Assembly (NCBI GenBank): GCA_965267485.1
Contig: OZ254080.1
Coordinates: forward strand, 3,286,001-3,350,000
From: JANQJA01 sp965267485
GTDB lineage: Bacteria; Pseudomonadota; Gammaproteobacteria; Pseudomonadales; Azotimanducaceae
DNA length: 64,000 nucleotides
Direction of reading: 5' to 3'
The position numbers were made by a program, and so were the translations under genes. The notes beneath the pieces were generated by a model. The model did not search any database. It had not been told where the DNA came from and saw only the letters and a list, made by a program, of their open reading frames with translations. This document shows positions 51,521 through 60,927 of the stretch, piece by piece. Within the stretch, counting starts at the first letter, position 1, and each line of letters starts with the position of its first letter.

Positions 51521-51546
51521 AAGGGGAGCCCAGGCTCCCCTTTTTT
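51521..51546 (+). terminator. Intrinsic terminator after the thiolase gene
   Basis: AAGGGGAGCC-CA-GGCTCCCCTT forms a 10-bp stem with a 2-base loop and runs into TTTTTT. It stops thiolase transcription 26 bases after the stop codon. The A-rich start of the stem also gives a weaker T-run on the other strand, so it may serve the convergent Rieske operon as well. Confidence 0.9.
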
Positions 51547-51556
51547 GTGCCCGCCA

Positions 51557-52684
51557 TCAGAGGCCGAGGCGATCCATCCAGTACTGATTCAGGTGCCAGA
51601 TCGCGGCTTCGTGAAGGCTCAGCCGACCGGCCCGTGTCAGCGGCGCGTTCACGCCACGCCACGGCCCCTCGTTCACGGGGATGTCCTCGTCGTGGATGAA
51701 GCGGACACCGTCAATCAGTGCCGGTATTGACGCCTTTATCTCATCGAGCGCCGCGACCTCGGGCCGCAGCAGGACATGGATGCGCAGGTGCATATCATCG
51801 ACAGCGCGGGGAATGACCTCATACCAGGCAACGAGATTGTTGCTGGTCGCAAAGATCAGGTTGGGCGACACCACACACGCAGTCAGCAGGTGCGCCTGAT
51901 GAGGTTCAAGGTCCGGAAACGCGGGCATTCCGTCATCGTCGGCCGGATGCGGGCTCGGCATCTCGAGCGCTGACCAGCGATGGCCGGCCTCAGCGGCAAC
52001 CACGCGGGCATCCTTCGCCGGATATACCGGCTGGAACGTGTCCCGGTGAGGGCCGATGTGGTGGTAGGCCTCCATGAAGTTTTCAATCAGCAGCTTCCAG
52101 TTCCACGGGCTCTCGTAGGTCGTCGTTGCGGCCACGACGAGTTCGTCCAGACGATAGTTGGCGACAATGTCATCAAGCCCGGCCAGCGACGGTGACAGCG
52201 GCGAAGCGTCGGGATCGAGGTTGACGAAGATAAAGCCCTGCCAGCATTCGAGGGCGACCGCCGGCAAACGGCAATCAGGCGGCGGAAAATGCTCGGCGCC
52301 CTCCATCATCGGCGCACTGATCAGGCGCCCGTCGAGGTCGTACTTCCAGAGGTGATAGGGGCAACTGAAGCTGGAAGCGTTGCCCTGCCCTTCGACCACC
52401 GGCATCGCACGGTGCAGGCAAACCGACGACATGGCATGGAGCGTGCCGTCCCGCAGGCGAGCAATCACGAGCGGCTGGCCCGTCACCTCAACGCAAATGT
52501 AATCCCCGGGCGCCGGCACCTGATCAACACGCGCGACACAGACCCAGTCCCGATGAAAGATGTGGCGGCGCTCGGCCTCAAAGATGGAGGCGTCGGTATA
52601 GGCCTGGGGCGGGAGCGTGAAGGCCGACGACAGCGGCGCCCGCGCCGCCGCGATGTCTGAGTGCTCGAGGAGCTTCAGCGCCAT
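51557..52684 (-). CDS. Rieske [2Fe-2S] ring-hydroxylating oxygenase, alpha subunit
   Basis: 375-residue oxygenase. The N-terminal Rieske domain has CLHRAMPV and CPYHLWKYDLDG (CxH and CxxH, about 88-115). The catalytic domain has the mononuclear iron region LIENFMEAYHHIGPHRD, with the two His and a conserved Asn. HRDWVCVARVDQVPAPGDY is the usual opening. No reductase or ferredoxin gene is close. It overlaps the hydrolase stop by 10 bases, last gene of ACAD-hydrolase-Rieske. The substrate (aromatic, carnitine-like or sterol side chain) is unknown. Confidence 0.9.
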   Translation of the reverse strand: MALKLLEHSDIAAARAPLSSAFTLPPQAYTDASIFEAERRHIFHRDWVCVARVDQVPAPGDYICVEVTGQPLVIARLRDGTLHAMSSVCLHRAMPVVEGQGNASSFSCPYHLWKYDLDGRLISAPMMEGAEHFPPPDCRLPAVALECWQGFIFVNLDPDASPLSPSLAGLDDIVANYRLDELVVAATTTYESPWNWKLLIENFMEAYHHIGPHRDTFQPVYPAKDARVVAAEAGHRWSALEMPSPHPADDDGMPAFPDLEPHQAHLLTACVVSPNLIFATSNNLVAWYEVIPRAVDDMHLRIHVLLRPEVAALDEIKASIPALIDGVRFIHDEDIPVNEGPWRGVNAPLTRAGRLSLHEAAIWHLNQYWMDRLGL

Positions 52685-53550
52685 TCACCGAGTACTGAAC
52701 CGAGGAGGTCGATAAAGGCCAGCGGCTGATCGAGGAACAGGTGATGCTGGGCATCCGCCAGCGCATGTACCTCCAGCGCAGGCTGAAGCGACTTCATGTA
52801 TTCCGCGGAGCGGGCACTGAACGACTCGCTCTGCTCACCGTAGATGAGCGCAATCTTCGCCGTGATCGATTTCAGGTCGGCCCCGAGGTCGCCAGTACGT
52901 TCCATGCGCAGCGACTGCTCCTCATCGAACTTCCAGCCCCAGCCGTCCTCGTCATCGAGAAACTCCACCGAGTGCCTTGCGATGTGATCGACCAGGTACT
53001 GGTTCTCACACTGCTGAGGCGGTTGCAGGCGAAATCGTGAAACCGCAATCTGGCGATCCGGGTAGACTTTCGCCTTCGACCACCGCTCCGGCCCCTGATC
53101 CCGCTCCCGCGCTTTCTGCTCCTCGGGATCCCGAACGCCCGAGTCGACCAGCACCAGCCCACGGAAGCGGTCACCTGCCGTCGCACAGGCTCGCAGTGCC
53201 ATCATGCCACCAAAACTGTGGGCGACGACGATTGTGTCCTGCGGCATTGCCAGCTCGTCAGCGACGGCAATGATTTCACGGGCATAGGTATCCGGGTCGT
53301 AGCGCTCACGATGATCACTGTCACCCATGCCGGACAGATCAAGCGCTGCGACCTGATAGTTATCCCGAAAGGACGGCGCAATGAAGTCCCACCAGTGCGC
53401 GTGGGCATTGTGCCCGTGAACAAAGAGCAGTCCGGGTTTGCCGGCACCACTCCAGGCAAGGTAATGAATGTCGATATCATCGACTTCGACGAAGCCCGAC
53501 TCCGACGGCGTTTCGACGGCTTCCCAGAACCACTCCGGCGCCTCGGACAT
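52675..53550 (-). CDS. Alpha/beta-fold hydrolase
   Basis: 291 residues. Oxyanion region LFVHGHNAHAHWWDFI, nucleophile elbow VVAHSFGGMMALRAC (Ser), LVLVDSGVRDPEE, an acid region IALIYGEQSESF and the catalytic His in ADAQHHLFLDQPL. Cytoplasmic, no signal. It resembles ring-cleavage product hydrolases such as MhpC-like enzymes and epoxide hydrolases; the presence of a Rieske oxygenase gene makes a degradation role reasonable, but the substrate is not known. Confidence 0.87.
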   Translation of the reverse strand: MSEAPEWFWEAVETPSESGFVEVDDIDIHYLAWSGAGKPGLLFVHGHNAHAHWWDFIAPSFRDNYQVAALDLSGMGDSDHRERYDPDTYAREIIAVADELAMPQDTIVVAHSFGGMMALRACATAGDRFRGLVLVDSGVRDPEEQKARERDQGPERWSKAKVYPDRQIAVSRFRLQPPQQCENQYLVDHIARHSVEFLDDEDGWGWKFDEEQSLRMERTGDLGADLKSITAKIALIYGEQSESFSARSAEYMKSLQPALEVHALADAQHHLFLDQPLAFIDLLGSVLGEWR

Positions 53551-53562
53551 GTGGAACCTCCC

Positions 53563-54693
53563 CTACGCGGCGTGCGCGTACTTCTTCAGATGAAAATCGT
53601 GATTGCCGAACAGCGTATCGATGGCGGTCACTCGCTTGAAGTAGTGGCCGACCGCCATTTCCTCGGTCATGCCCATGCCACCGTGAAGCTGAATGGCATT
53701 CTGGCCGACGAACCGGCCGCCCCGGCCGACGCGAACCTTGAGCGCTGACAGTGCGCGCGCGGCCTCTGCTGCGTCACCCTGGTCGAGCTTCATCGCAGCC
53801 ATGTAAAGCAGCGATTTGGTCTGCTCGTGTTCCATGAACATGTCGACCATCCGGTGCTGGAGTACCTGGAACTTGCCGATCGGCTGCCCGAACTGCTCCC
53901 TGGTCTGGCAGTAGTCGACCGTCGTCTTGTACATGACTTCCATCGCACCCACAGCCTCGGCGCTCACTGCCAGGATGCCCTGGTTGATGGCACTCTCCAG
54001 AATGGCGAGACCAGCATCAACGTCTCCGATGACCGCCTCGGTGCCGACCTCGACGCCGTCGAGCGCGAGTTCCGACGCCTGGTGGCCGTCGACCGTTCGA
54101 TAGTCGCGCCGGGAGACTCCCGCCGCCGCTGCCTCAACCAGAAACAGGGTGATTCCCTCGCGGTCAGTCTGCTGTCCGGACGTTCTCGCCGGGACGATGA
54201 ACCAGTCAGCTGTCGGCCCGCCGAGCACAACTCCCTTCGCCCCTTCGAGCTTCCAGGGGCCGGAACCGCTGGCCGTGGTCCGGACATTGGTCAGATCGAA
54301 ACGCGCCTGGGACTCCACGAATGCGAGCGCTGCCTTGGCGGTACCGGCCATGATGTCCGCAAGCAGACCCTCCTTGTGGGATGACGTTCCGCCCTGCTCA
54401 AGGCAGTGGCCCGCCAGCAACACGGACGGAATATAGGGTTCGACAACAAGGCCCTTGCCGAACTCTTCGAGCAGGATCATCGTATCGACGGCGGTGCCAC
54501 CAAAGCCGCCCACTTCTTCGGCAAAGGGCAGTGCGAGCCAGCCGAGTTCGGCGAATTCTTTCCAGTTGTCTTCGCTGTAGCCCTGCTCCGACGCCAGCAG
54601 CTTGCGCCGGTTCTCGAATGTGTAGCTGTTCTGGATGAAGCGCTGAACGCTGTCCTGGAGCAGGGATTGTTCTTCTGAGAATGTAAAGTCCAT
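53563..54693 (-). CDS. Acyl-CoA dehydrogenase family protein
   Basis: FAD enzyme of 376 residues starting MDFTFSEEQSLLQDSVQRFI at 54693; an upstream TTG/ATG would add 12 residues without similarity. Motifs: EEVGGFGGTAVDTMILLEEF, DYCQTREQFGQPIGKFQVLQ, and LHGGMGMTEEMAVGHYF. It resembles the pimeloyl-CoA/cholesterol side-chain type that often works as a heteromer, and only one subunit gene is present. First gene of the minus-strand operon with the hydrolase and the Rieske oxygenase. Confidence 0.9.
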   Translation of the reverse strand: MDFTFSEEQSLLQDSVQRFIQNSYTFENRRKLLASEQGYSEDNWKEFAELGWLALPFAEEVGGFGGTAVDTMILLEEFGKGLVVEPYIPSVLLAGHCLEQGGTSSHKEGLLADIMAGTAKAALAFVESQARFDLTNVRTTASGSGPWKLEGAKGVVLGGPTADWFIVPARTSGQQTDREGITLFLVEAAAAGVSRRDYRTVDGHQASELALDGVEVGTEAVIGDVDAGLAILESAINQGILAVSAEAVGAMEVMYKTTVDYCQTREQFGQPIGKFQVLQHRMVDMFMEHEQTKSLLYMAAMKLDQGDAAEAARALSALKVRVGRGGRFVGQNAIQLHGGMGMTEEMAVGHYFKRVTAIDTLFGNHDFHLKKYAHAA

Positions 54694-54820
54694 AGCGATG
54701 CAGAGAGTAACCGGAAAGCGCTCGATCATAGGAGCAAAGCACCGCGGTTTTCAACACGGTTTCTTGACGCTTCGGTATGCGAAACCTATCCTGCGATCAC
54801 CATTTGGGGAGGAGAAGCGC

Positions 54821-55060
54821 GTGACGGAACCCGAGATCGCACAGAAGGCGCCGTTTGGCGTCGAGGTCGAGGCCGGCAGGAAGTACTTCTGGTGTGCCTG
54901 CGGCAAGAGTCAGAACCAGCCGTTCTGCGACGGTTCTCATGAGGGGACACCGTTCCTCCCGCTAAAATACGAGGCGACAGAATCACGAAAGGTGTTCTTC
55001 TGCGGCTGCAAACAGTCCGCCGACAAGCCCCTGTGTGACGGCACACACAACGCACTCTGA
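54821..55060 (+). CDS. Double CDGSH iron-sulfur protein
   Basis: 79-residue protein with two CDGSH motifs: CACGKSQNQPFCDGSH and CGCKQSADKPLCDGTH, each with three Cys and one His for a [2Fe-2S] cluster. GTG start at 54821 directly after GGGGAGGAGAA, a near-perfect ribosome binding site that rules out the longer frame. Bacterial members have redox or iron-sulfur sensing roles not clearly defined. 60 bases ahead of the DUF349 gene. Confidence 0.92.
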   Translation: MTEPEIAQKAPFGVEVEAGRKYFWCACGKSQNQPFCDGSHEGTPFLPLKYEATESRKVFFCGCKQSADKPLCDGTHNAL

Positions 55061-55119
55061 CCCCTGACCGGGGAACATTCGACAACGGCCACACGCGTGT
55101 GGACCGGAGGAGACAGGAA

Positions 55120-57837
55120 ATGAAAATCGGTCGTTTTCTCGACTCGACACCCGCCTGGCGCAGCGATGATGCCGATGAAAGGCGCGCGGCCATCGCCGCG
55201 GACAAAGTGCCACCCGCTGATCTCGAATCCATGGCCGCGACAGACGCCGATCCGGCGGTCAGGCTCGCCGCTATCGACGCGCTGACCAACCCGGAATTCA
55301 TTCTCAGTCTCGCGCACGCATCCGACGGCGAGCAGCGCCGCCGCGCTGCGGTCAGGTGGACGCAAATCATCGCCGGGGGCAAATCGCCAGAGGCCGCCAT
55401 CGATGCCGTTTCGGCACCCGCGATTCTTGCCGAGACAGCGCGTTCGGCGCCGACTCCGGAACTCCGCCTGCATGCGATCGATCGTATCGACGACGCCGAG
55501 GCATTGATGTCGGTACTCGCGGACGACAACCACTCGCGCGTCCACCAGGCCTGCGCGGAGCGAATCGATGCGGTTCCGCACCTCGAGTGGATCAGGAAAA
55601 GATTCCAGGATCGTGACAAGGGGGTCTACCAGATCGCGCGCAACAAGCTGTCCGCACTGAAGTCTGAAATCGAGACCGCCGAGTCCATACGTGAAGAGTG
55701 CGAGGATATCTGCCAGTCACTGGCGTCACTGGCGAAGAGTCAGCATGAGCCGAATCTGGAACGTCGCCTCGATGTCGTCGAAATGCGCTGGCAGGAAGCG
55801 AGCAGCGCACACCCGGAAGTCGCGGGTGAATTCGAAGCCCGCGCCAGCGAGTCATTGTTGGCTATCCGGGAGCGGCTGGCGGCAGAGGCGGCCCGGGTGC
55901 AAGCGATCAGCGACGCCGCGGATCGCGTGCTTGCTCGCCAGCAAGAGATCAAGAGCGCGCTTGAAAACAGCGTCGAGCCGCTCGCCTCCCTGCCGGAAAC
56001 CCTGCAATCGCTGCGTGCCGAATGGCCCTCCGGATTGGCCACCGATGACAGGCGGCTGCATGACTACCACGAGTTCATGGAGTCCGCTGAGCGGCTCGTC
56101 CTCATGCACCAGCAGATCGAAGGCATCGACCCGGAAACCGGCGACCTTGGCACGCTGCGGGCGGCGCTGGCGGAGTTCAGGTGGCCCACAGACCTGCAGG
56201 AGCCGCCAAAAGCCGGTGTGCTGCGGGAACGCCTCAACGCCCTGATTGATGCAGACGAGGCGGAAAAGGCGCAGCGCGACCAGCGCATCACCACTACCAG
56301 GAACCAGCTGAGCGAGTTCGAGAAAAAGATCGAAGACGGCAATCTCAAAGGCTCGAATCGCGCCCACTCGACGATCGCGAAGTCAGTCGACACCCATCGG
56401 GATATCCTGCCCGCCGATCTGATCGAGGAGTTCGGCCGTCTGACCAAGCGCCTCACCGAACTCCGCGACTGGCACCGTTTCGTCACCAATCCGAAACGTG
56501 CCGAACTGGCAGAGCAGATGGAATCGCTGGCGAACGACACCGACATGCATCCGCCGAAAAAGGCGAAACAGATCAAATCGCTACAGGACGCCTGGAAAGC
56601 GCTTGGCCCCTCGGACAATCGTGAAGCGCAGGAACTGTGGTCACGGTTCAAGGCAGCCTCGGACAAGGCCTACGAGCCATGTGCCCAGTTTTTCGATGAT
56701 CAGAAGCAACTCCGCGCCGAAAACCTCAAGGGACGGGAAGCCATCTGTGAGGAACTCGAAGCGTTCAACGAGGCACACGACTGGACGAATCCGGACTACA
56801 AGGCGGTTGGCAGCCTGATCTCGCGCTCGCTCAAGGCGTGGCGTGAGGCGGGCGAGGTACCCCGCGCCAGGTTCAAGAAGGTCTCGGAGCGATTCACCGC
56901 CGCGCTCGAGCCGCTGCAGGAACGGCTGTCGGCAGAGCACGAACGCAACCGTCAGCAGAAGGCTGCATTGATCGAACGGGTTGCCGCCTTTGCGGACGAC
57001 GCGGATACGCCGCTGCAGTCACTCATCGACAGCACCAAGCAGGCGCAGCGTGACTGGCAACAGATCGGCCCGGCCGAACGGCGCAAGGAGCAAAAACTCT
57101 GGAAGGCGTTCCGCAAGGAATGCGACCGCCTGTTCGCACGCCGTGATGAAGCGCGAGACGAGGCCAGAAAGGAAGCAAACTCTGCCCGCGGTGAATGCGG
57201 TCAGGTCATTGATCGTCTGAAGCAACGAATCGCCGCCGGCGACATTGAGCGCGGTGAACTCCGCCAGTTCAGGGATGAATTCGATGCCGCATCGAAGCAG
57301 GCTGGCAAGGGCGCACCCAGAAAGGCCTTTCAGGCTGCCATCAAACAGGCAGAGCGCTCGATCGAACAACGTGCGGTACAGAACCAGCGTCAGGAGCTGC
57401 AGGAAGCCCGGCGACGGGCGGAACTCTGCCGGTCTGTCGAAGATGGTGAGACCACAGCAGATGCCGTCGATGCCGAGTGGGAAGGCGAAACCGAGATCGG
57501 CGGTGAGCTTGCCGAGCGACTCGACGCACGTCGTCAGGCCGCCGCAGACCTGACCGACGAGCAACGGGAGAAGAACCTCGAGCGTGCCGCGCTGCTGTGC
57601 GTTCGCGCCGAGATTCTCGCAGGCATAGATTCTCCAGAAGAAGCACAGTCCCTGCGGATGCAGTACCAGGTCGAGCGACTCAACCGGGAACTCTCACAGG
57701 GGCAGAAGGATCACCGCTCGCCGGCAGAGCAGATGCGCGAGTTGCAGATCGACTGGTATTGCCTGGGCGGATTGCCGTCCGGCAGCGAAGGCCTCAGGCA
57801 GCGCTTCCGAACCGCGGAAGAAAAACTCGGCGGCTAG
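55120..57837 (+). CDS. DUF349 repeat protein
   Basis: 905 residues, mostly charged helix and coiled coil. The N-terminal 180 residues carry HEAT-like repeats (DADPAVRLAAIDALTNPEFI). Several DUF349 repeats follow, for example LQDAWKALGPSDNREAQELW, WREAGEVPRARFKKVSERF and DWQQIGPAERRKEQKLWKAF, each with a Trp and a KxLWxxF pattern. Function is unknown, though genetic data in other bacteria tie DUF349 to stress survival. ATG at 55120 follows GGAGGAGACAGGAA. Soluble, no signal peptide. Confidence 0.88.
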   Translation: MKIGRFLDSTPAWRSDDADERRAAIAADKVPPADLESMAATDADPAVRLAAIDALTNPEFILSLAHASDGEQRRRAAVRWTQIIAGGKSPEAAIDAVSAPAILAETARSAPTPELRLHAIDRIDDAEALMSVLADDNHSRVHQACAERIDAVPHLEWIRKRFQDRDKGVYQIARNKLSALKSEIETAESIREECEDICQSLASLAKSQHEPNLERRLDVVEMRWQEASSAHPEVAGEFEARASESLLAIRERLAAEAARVQAISDAADRVLARQQEIKSALENSVEPLASLPETLQSLRAEWPSGLATDDRRLHDYHEFMESAERLVLMHQQIEGIDPETGDLGTLRAALAEFRWPTDLQEPPKAGVLRERLNALIDADEAEKAQRDQRITTTRNQLSEFEKKIEDGNLKGSNRAHSTIAKSVDTHRDILPADLIEEFGRLTKRLTELRDWHRFVTNPKRAELAEQMESLANDTDMHPPKKAKQIKSLQDAWKALGPSDNREAQELWSRFKAASDKAYEPCAQFFDDQKQLRAENLKGREAICEELEAFNEAHDWTNPDYKAVGSLISRSLKAWREAGEVPRARFKKVSERFTAALEPLQERLSAEHERNRQQKAALIERVAAFADDADTPLQSLIDSTKQAQRDWQQIGPAERRKEQKLWKAFRKECDRLFARRDEARDEARKEANSARGECGQVIDRLKQRIAAGDIERGELRQFRDEFDAASKQAGKGAPRKAFQAAIKQAERSIEQRAVQNQRQELQEARRRAELCRSVEDGETTADAVDAEWEGETEIGGELAERLDARRQAAADLTDEQREKNLERAALLCVRAEILAGIDSPEEAQSLRMQYQVERLNRELSQGQKDHRSPAEQMRELQIDWYCLGGLPSGSEGLRQRFRTAEEKLGG

Positions 57838-57844
57838 AGGCGCT

Positions 57845-59203
57845 TCACGGCAGGATCGCAACGAATCGCAGGCCACCCAGACCGGATTCGAGCATCTCCC
57901 AGCGCCCGCCATATCGCTCGATGATATCGGCCACGACGGCAAGCCCGATGCCCTGTCCGGGTGATCGGCTGTCCAGGCGCTCACCCCGCTGCATCACTCG
58001 CGCCCGGTCCGCAGGCGCGATTCCTGGCCCGTCGTCATCGACGGTGAGGGTGAGTTCGCCCCGCTCCCCTGACTGTTGCACCGTCACTTCCACCCTCGTT
58101 TCACCATGCTTGCAGGCATTGTCGACCAGGTTTCCCAACAGTTCCATGAGGTCGCGTTCATCGCCATAGAATCTGCCCTCGTCACCCTGCCGGCTGATGA
58201 CGATCTTCCGGCTCGCGTAGACTTTCTCCATGGCTGCAATCAGCCGGTCGACAACCGGCGCGACCGGCAGTGCCCTGCGAGTGATTGCCGGCGACGAGGC
58301 CATCGCCCGTCCCAACTGGTAGCTCACGATCTCGTCCATGCGCGCCACCTGCTCATCGACGGTGGCATGAACATCCGCATCGCTGTCGGTCGCCGCGGCA
58401 CTCTTGAGAATCGCAAGCGGCGTCTTCAGGCTGTGGGCCAGATCAGCCATCGTCGTACGATACTTTTCGCGCTGCTGGCGCTCGCTCGCCAGCAGCAGGT
58501 TCAGGTTTCGGGTGACCCCGTCAATCTCCTCGGGGTAGCGACCCTCGAGATAGTCCTGCCGCCCGTCCTCGATCTGCTTGAGGTCGTTGGCCAGACGCCT
58601 GAGCGGGGCCAGCCCCCAACTCATCACGGCGGCCTGGACACCCAGCAGCACCACGACCACGCCCACCAGCCAGCCCCAGAGATTGTTCCTGAATCCCGAG
58701 ACTTCTCCCAGATAGGTATCGAGTGTCTGCAGGGCCACGAACGTGTAGGGCGTCGCGGTCTCGGAATCGCCCTGCCACAGCACGCGGTAGGCAAGGTAGA
58801 AAAGCTCGCGGCCATCTGCCGTCTGAACACGGCCAAATCTCGGCTCACCGGCGTCGAGACGAACGTCCATCACCCGAAGCGACGCCGGCGTCAGCGATAC
58901 ATCGAGCGCCGAGGCGCTGCGCCAGAGTTCATCACTCCGGCCGTCCAGCACGAGTGCGTAAAGCCCCGTTCCCATACGGTTGAAGTCGGGTTCCTGTAGC
59001 GCCTCCGGCAGAAAGAGCTCACCGCCAATCTCTTCGGTGGCCGCCAGCAGGCCGTAGATGTGCAGCAGCAGCCGCTCGGATACCCCCTCCTCGGCGCTGC
59101 GCCGGAATGCCTGATCGAGCACGATGCCCATGAGGCCAAGAAAGATAAACAGGACCAGCGTCGCGACCAGCAGCAGCCTTGCGCGGAGCGAAAGCGGGGT
59201 CAC
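57845..59203 (-). CDS. PhoQ-like sensor histidine kinase
   Basis: 452-residue inner-membrane kinase. Two transmembrane helices (about 9-30 and 176-198) bracket a periplasmic sensor domain of about 145 residues with LYALVLDGRSDELWRSASAL. HAMP follows, then the dimerisation helix with phosphoacceptor His in DLAHSLKTPLAILKS, the N-box NLVDNACKHG and G-boxes DDGPGIAP and GQGIGLAVVADI. GTG start, 1 base after the response regulator stop. Ligand not shown; PhoQ-like kinases sense divalent cations or peptides. Confidence 0.92.
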   Translation of the reverse strand: MTPLSLRARLLLVATLVLFIFLGLMGIVLDQAFRRSAEEGVSERLLLHIYGLLAATEEIGGELFLPEALQEPDFNRMGTGLYALVLDGRSDELWRSASALDVSLTPASLRVMDVRLDAGEPRFGRVQTADGRELFYLAYRVLWQGDSETATPYTFVALQTLDTYLGEVSGFRNNLWGWLVGVVVVLLGVQAAVMSWGLAPLRRLANDLKQIEDGRQDYLEGRYPEEIDGVTRNLNLLLASERQQREKYRTTMADLAHSLKTPLAILKSAAATDSDADVHATVDEQVARMDEIVSYQLGRAMASSPAITRRALPVAPVVDRLIAAMEKVYASRKIVISRQGDEGRFYGDERDLMELLGNLVDNACKHGETRVEVTVQQSGERGELTLTVDDDGPGIAPADRARVMQRGERLDSRSPGQGIGLAVVADIIERYGGRWEMLESGLGGLRFVAILP

Positions 59204-59204
59204 G

Positions 59205-59882
59205 TCAGGCGCCCAGGGTGAAGCGATAGCCCTGACCGCGAACGGTCTCGATGGGTTTCAGCGAATTGTCGGGATCGAGCTTCTTGCGCAGTCGGCCGAC
59301 AAATACCTCGATCACGTTGCTGTCCCGATCGTAATCCTGATCGTAAAGATGATCCGTCAGCTCCGTCTTGGAAACGACCTCACCCGGTCGCAGCATCAGG
59401 TACTCGAGCAGATTGAACTCGTAAGCCGTCAGATCGATATGCGAGCCGGCAACCTCCACCCGCTTGCCGCGCATGTCCATGCGTACCGGCCCGAGTTCAA
59501 CGGCGGGCTTGAACTTGCCCGATGCCCGGCGTGTGAGTGCATCGAGCCGCGCGAGCAATTCCTGAACATGAAACGGCTTGACCAGATAGTCGTCGGCACC
59601 GGCGGCCAGACCGTCGACCTTGTCTTTCCAGTCCGCCCTCGCCGTGAGAATCAGCACGGGGTAGTCACGGCCTTCCTCACGAATCTTCTCGACGATCTCG
59701 ATACCCGGAACGCGCGGCAGCCCCAGATCGATGATGGCAACGTCGAAGGCTTCACGCTGTGCAAAGTACAGCCCCTCCATGCCGTCACGGCAGATCTCGA
59801 GATCGTAGTCATGGCGTTCCAGGATTTCGACAAGCTGCTCTCGCAGCTTGTCTTCATCCTCAACCAGCAGCAGCCGTTTCAT
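59205..59882 (-). CDS. PhoP-like OmpR-family response regulator
   Basis: 225 residues: receiver domain with MKRLLLVEDEDKLREQL, phosphoacceptor in VAIIDLGLPRVPG, ILTARADWKDKVDGL and VKPFHVQEL, then a winged-helix DNA-binding domain with YEFNLLEYLMLRPGEVVSKT and FVGRLRKKLDPD, RGQGYRFTL. Wording such as LLVEDEDKLR and ARxxWxxKVxGL is the PhoP/QseB branch. It is paired with the downstream kinase and follows the PepSY gene by 12 bases. Confidence 0.95.
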   Translation of the reverse strand: MKRLLLVEDEDKLREQLVEILERHDYDLEICRDGMEGLYFAQREAFDVAIIDLGLPRVPGIEIVEKIREEGRDYPVLILTARADWKDKVDGLAAGADDYLVKPFHVQELLARLDALTRRASGKFKPAVELGPVRMDMRGKRVEVAGSHIDLTAYEFNLLEYLMLRPGEVVSKTELTDHLYDQDYDRDSNVIEVFVGRLRKKLDPDNSLKPIETVRGQGYRFTLGA

Positions 59883-59894
59883 CGTCCGCCCCGC

Positions 59895-60227
59895 TCACTC
59901 GAACACATCGCCGCTGGTGCCGTCGACGAACACGTACTTGACGACACCTTCATCGGACAGGGTCTTCACCCGGTAGACCGGTGGTCCGCGGGTTTCGATC
60001 AGCTGGATGCCGAGGATCTTGCGATCGGCGTAGATCTGCTTGACCCGGCTCGCGGCCTGACGATCGCCAATACGCGGGCCCTGGCGTTGCTCCGGAACCA
60101 TTCGGTTGGGGCCGGGCTTCGAGTACTCCGGCGCCGCCGCGAGCAGGCCTTCCATACGGTCGAACGGCGCTGCGGTCGCAGCGGACGACATCAGGCACAT
60201 CAGGGAAAGCAAAACGGTCAGGCGCAT
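59895..60227 (-). CDS. Secreted PepSY-domain-like protein
   Basis: 110 residues with a signal peptide (LTVLLSLMCLMSSAATA). The mature part has RIGDRQAASRVKQIYADRKI, VYRVKTLSDEGVVKYVFVDG and TSGDVFE, the usual PepSY pattern. Often genes of this type stand next to two-component systems and may modulate the sensor, which is a hypothesis. Ends 12 bases before the response regulator start. Confidence 0.85.
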   Translation of the reverse strand: MRLTVLLSLMCLMSSAATAAPFDRMEGLLAAAPEYSKPGPNRMVPEQRQGPRIGDRQAASRVKQIYADRKILGIQLIETRGPPVYRVKTLSDEGVVKYVFVDGTSGDVFE

Positions 60228-60250
60228 CAGGGCAGCAGATCGGCACGGTT

Positions 60251-60835
60251 TCAGTTGACGACCGGGCTGAGCGCCAGTCGCACCTTGATGGTATCACCGG
60301 GATCCTCATCCATGCGAGTCGCGTAGGTCTCGTCATTGTAGCGGTAGCGAACATCGTAGCCGATGATGCGCTCTTCCTCATGATAATCGTGAACGATCTC
60401 GCAGACCTCTTCGGTGCCGTAGCTCGTGACCTGGTAATCATCATGGCGGCGGCGATTCTCGGCCCTCGCCGTCTGGGTCATCGCATTGCCGATCGTTGCG
60501 CCGACAACGGCGCCGACAACGGCCCCCACCTGCTTGTTCTTCTTGCTGTGCCCGACCGCGTTGCCGATCGCGCCGCCAACGACACCACCCAGCACCGTGC
60601 CGAGACCGTGGTCACGGCGTCGGTAATCGTCATGATACCCGCGGTCGCGGTCACGATAGGCAACGGTCTCTTCCCAGCATTCCTCCCGCGGCGTCGATAC
60701 CTTCACGATGCGAATGATGGGCTGCGACTCGATGACGGTCGCATAGTCATAGCTGATATTGCCGCGATCGGCGAGCGCCGGTGCCGTGGTGAGTGCAGTG
60801 GCAAGCACGGCGTAGCGAAGCGTGTTCAGTTTCAT
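60251..60835 (-). CDS. Glycine-zipper 2TM outer-membrane-type protein
   Basis: 194 residues from ATG 60835 with a signal peptide (TLRYAVLATALTTAPALA). The central GTVLGGVVGGAIGNAVGHSK and QVGAVVGAVVGATIGNAMT form the glycine zipper of the rickettsial 17 kDa surface-antigen family, flanked by Tyr/Arg-rich segments (DRDRGYHDDYRRRDHG). Two Cys are retained. Likely envelope located; function not known. First gene of a run to the PepSY and PhoPQ-like genes. Confidence 0.88.
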   Translation of the reverse strand: MKLNTLRYAVLATALTTAPALADRGNISYDYATVIESQPIIRIVKVSTPREECWEETVAYRDRDRGYHDDYRRRDHGLGTVLGGVVGGAIGNAVGHSKKNKQVGAVVGAVVGATIGNAMTQTARAENRRRHDDYQVTSYGTEEVCEIVHDYHEEERIIGYDVRYRYNDETYATRMDEDPGDTIKVRLALSPVVN

Positions 60836-60927
60836 GGCGGGTCCTCCCTTCAGTGTTGGAATGAAGCGTAGACGGCCAACGCTGAATGAACCCTGAATCA
60901 ACAGGCTTGCCCACAGATACTGTATAA

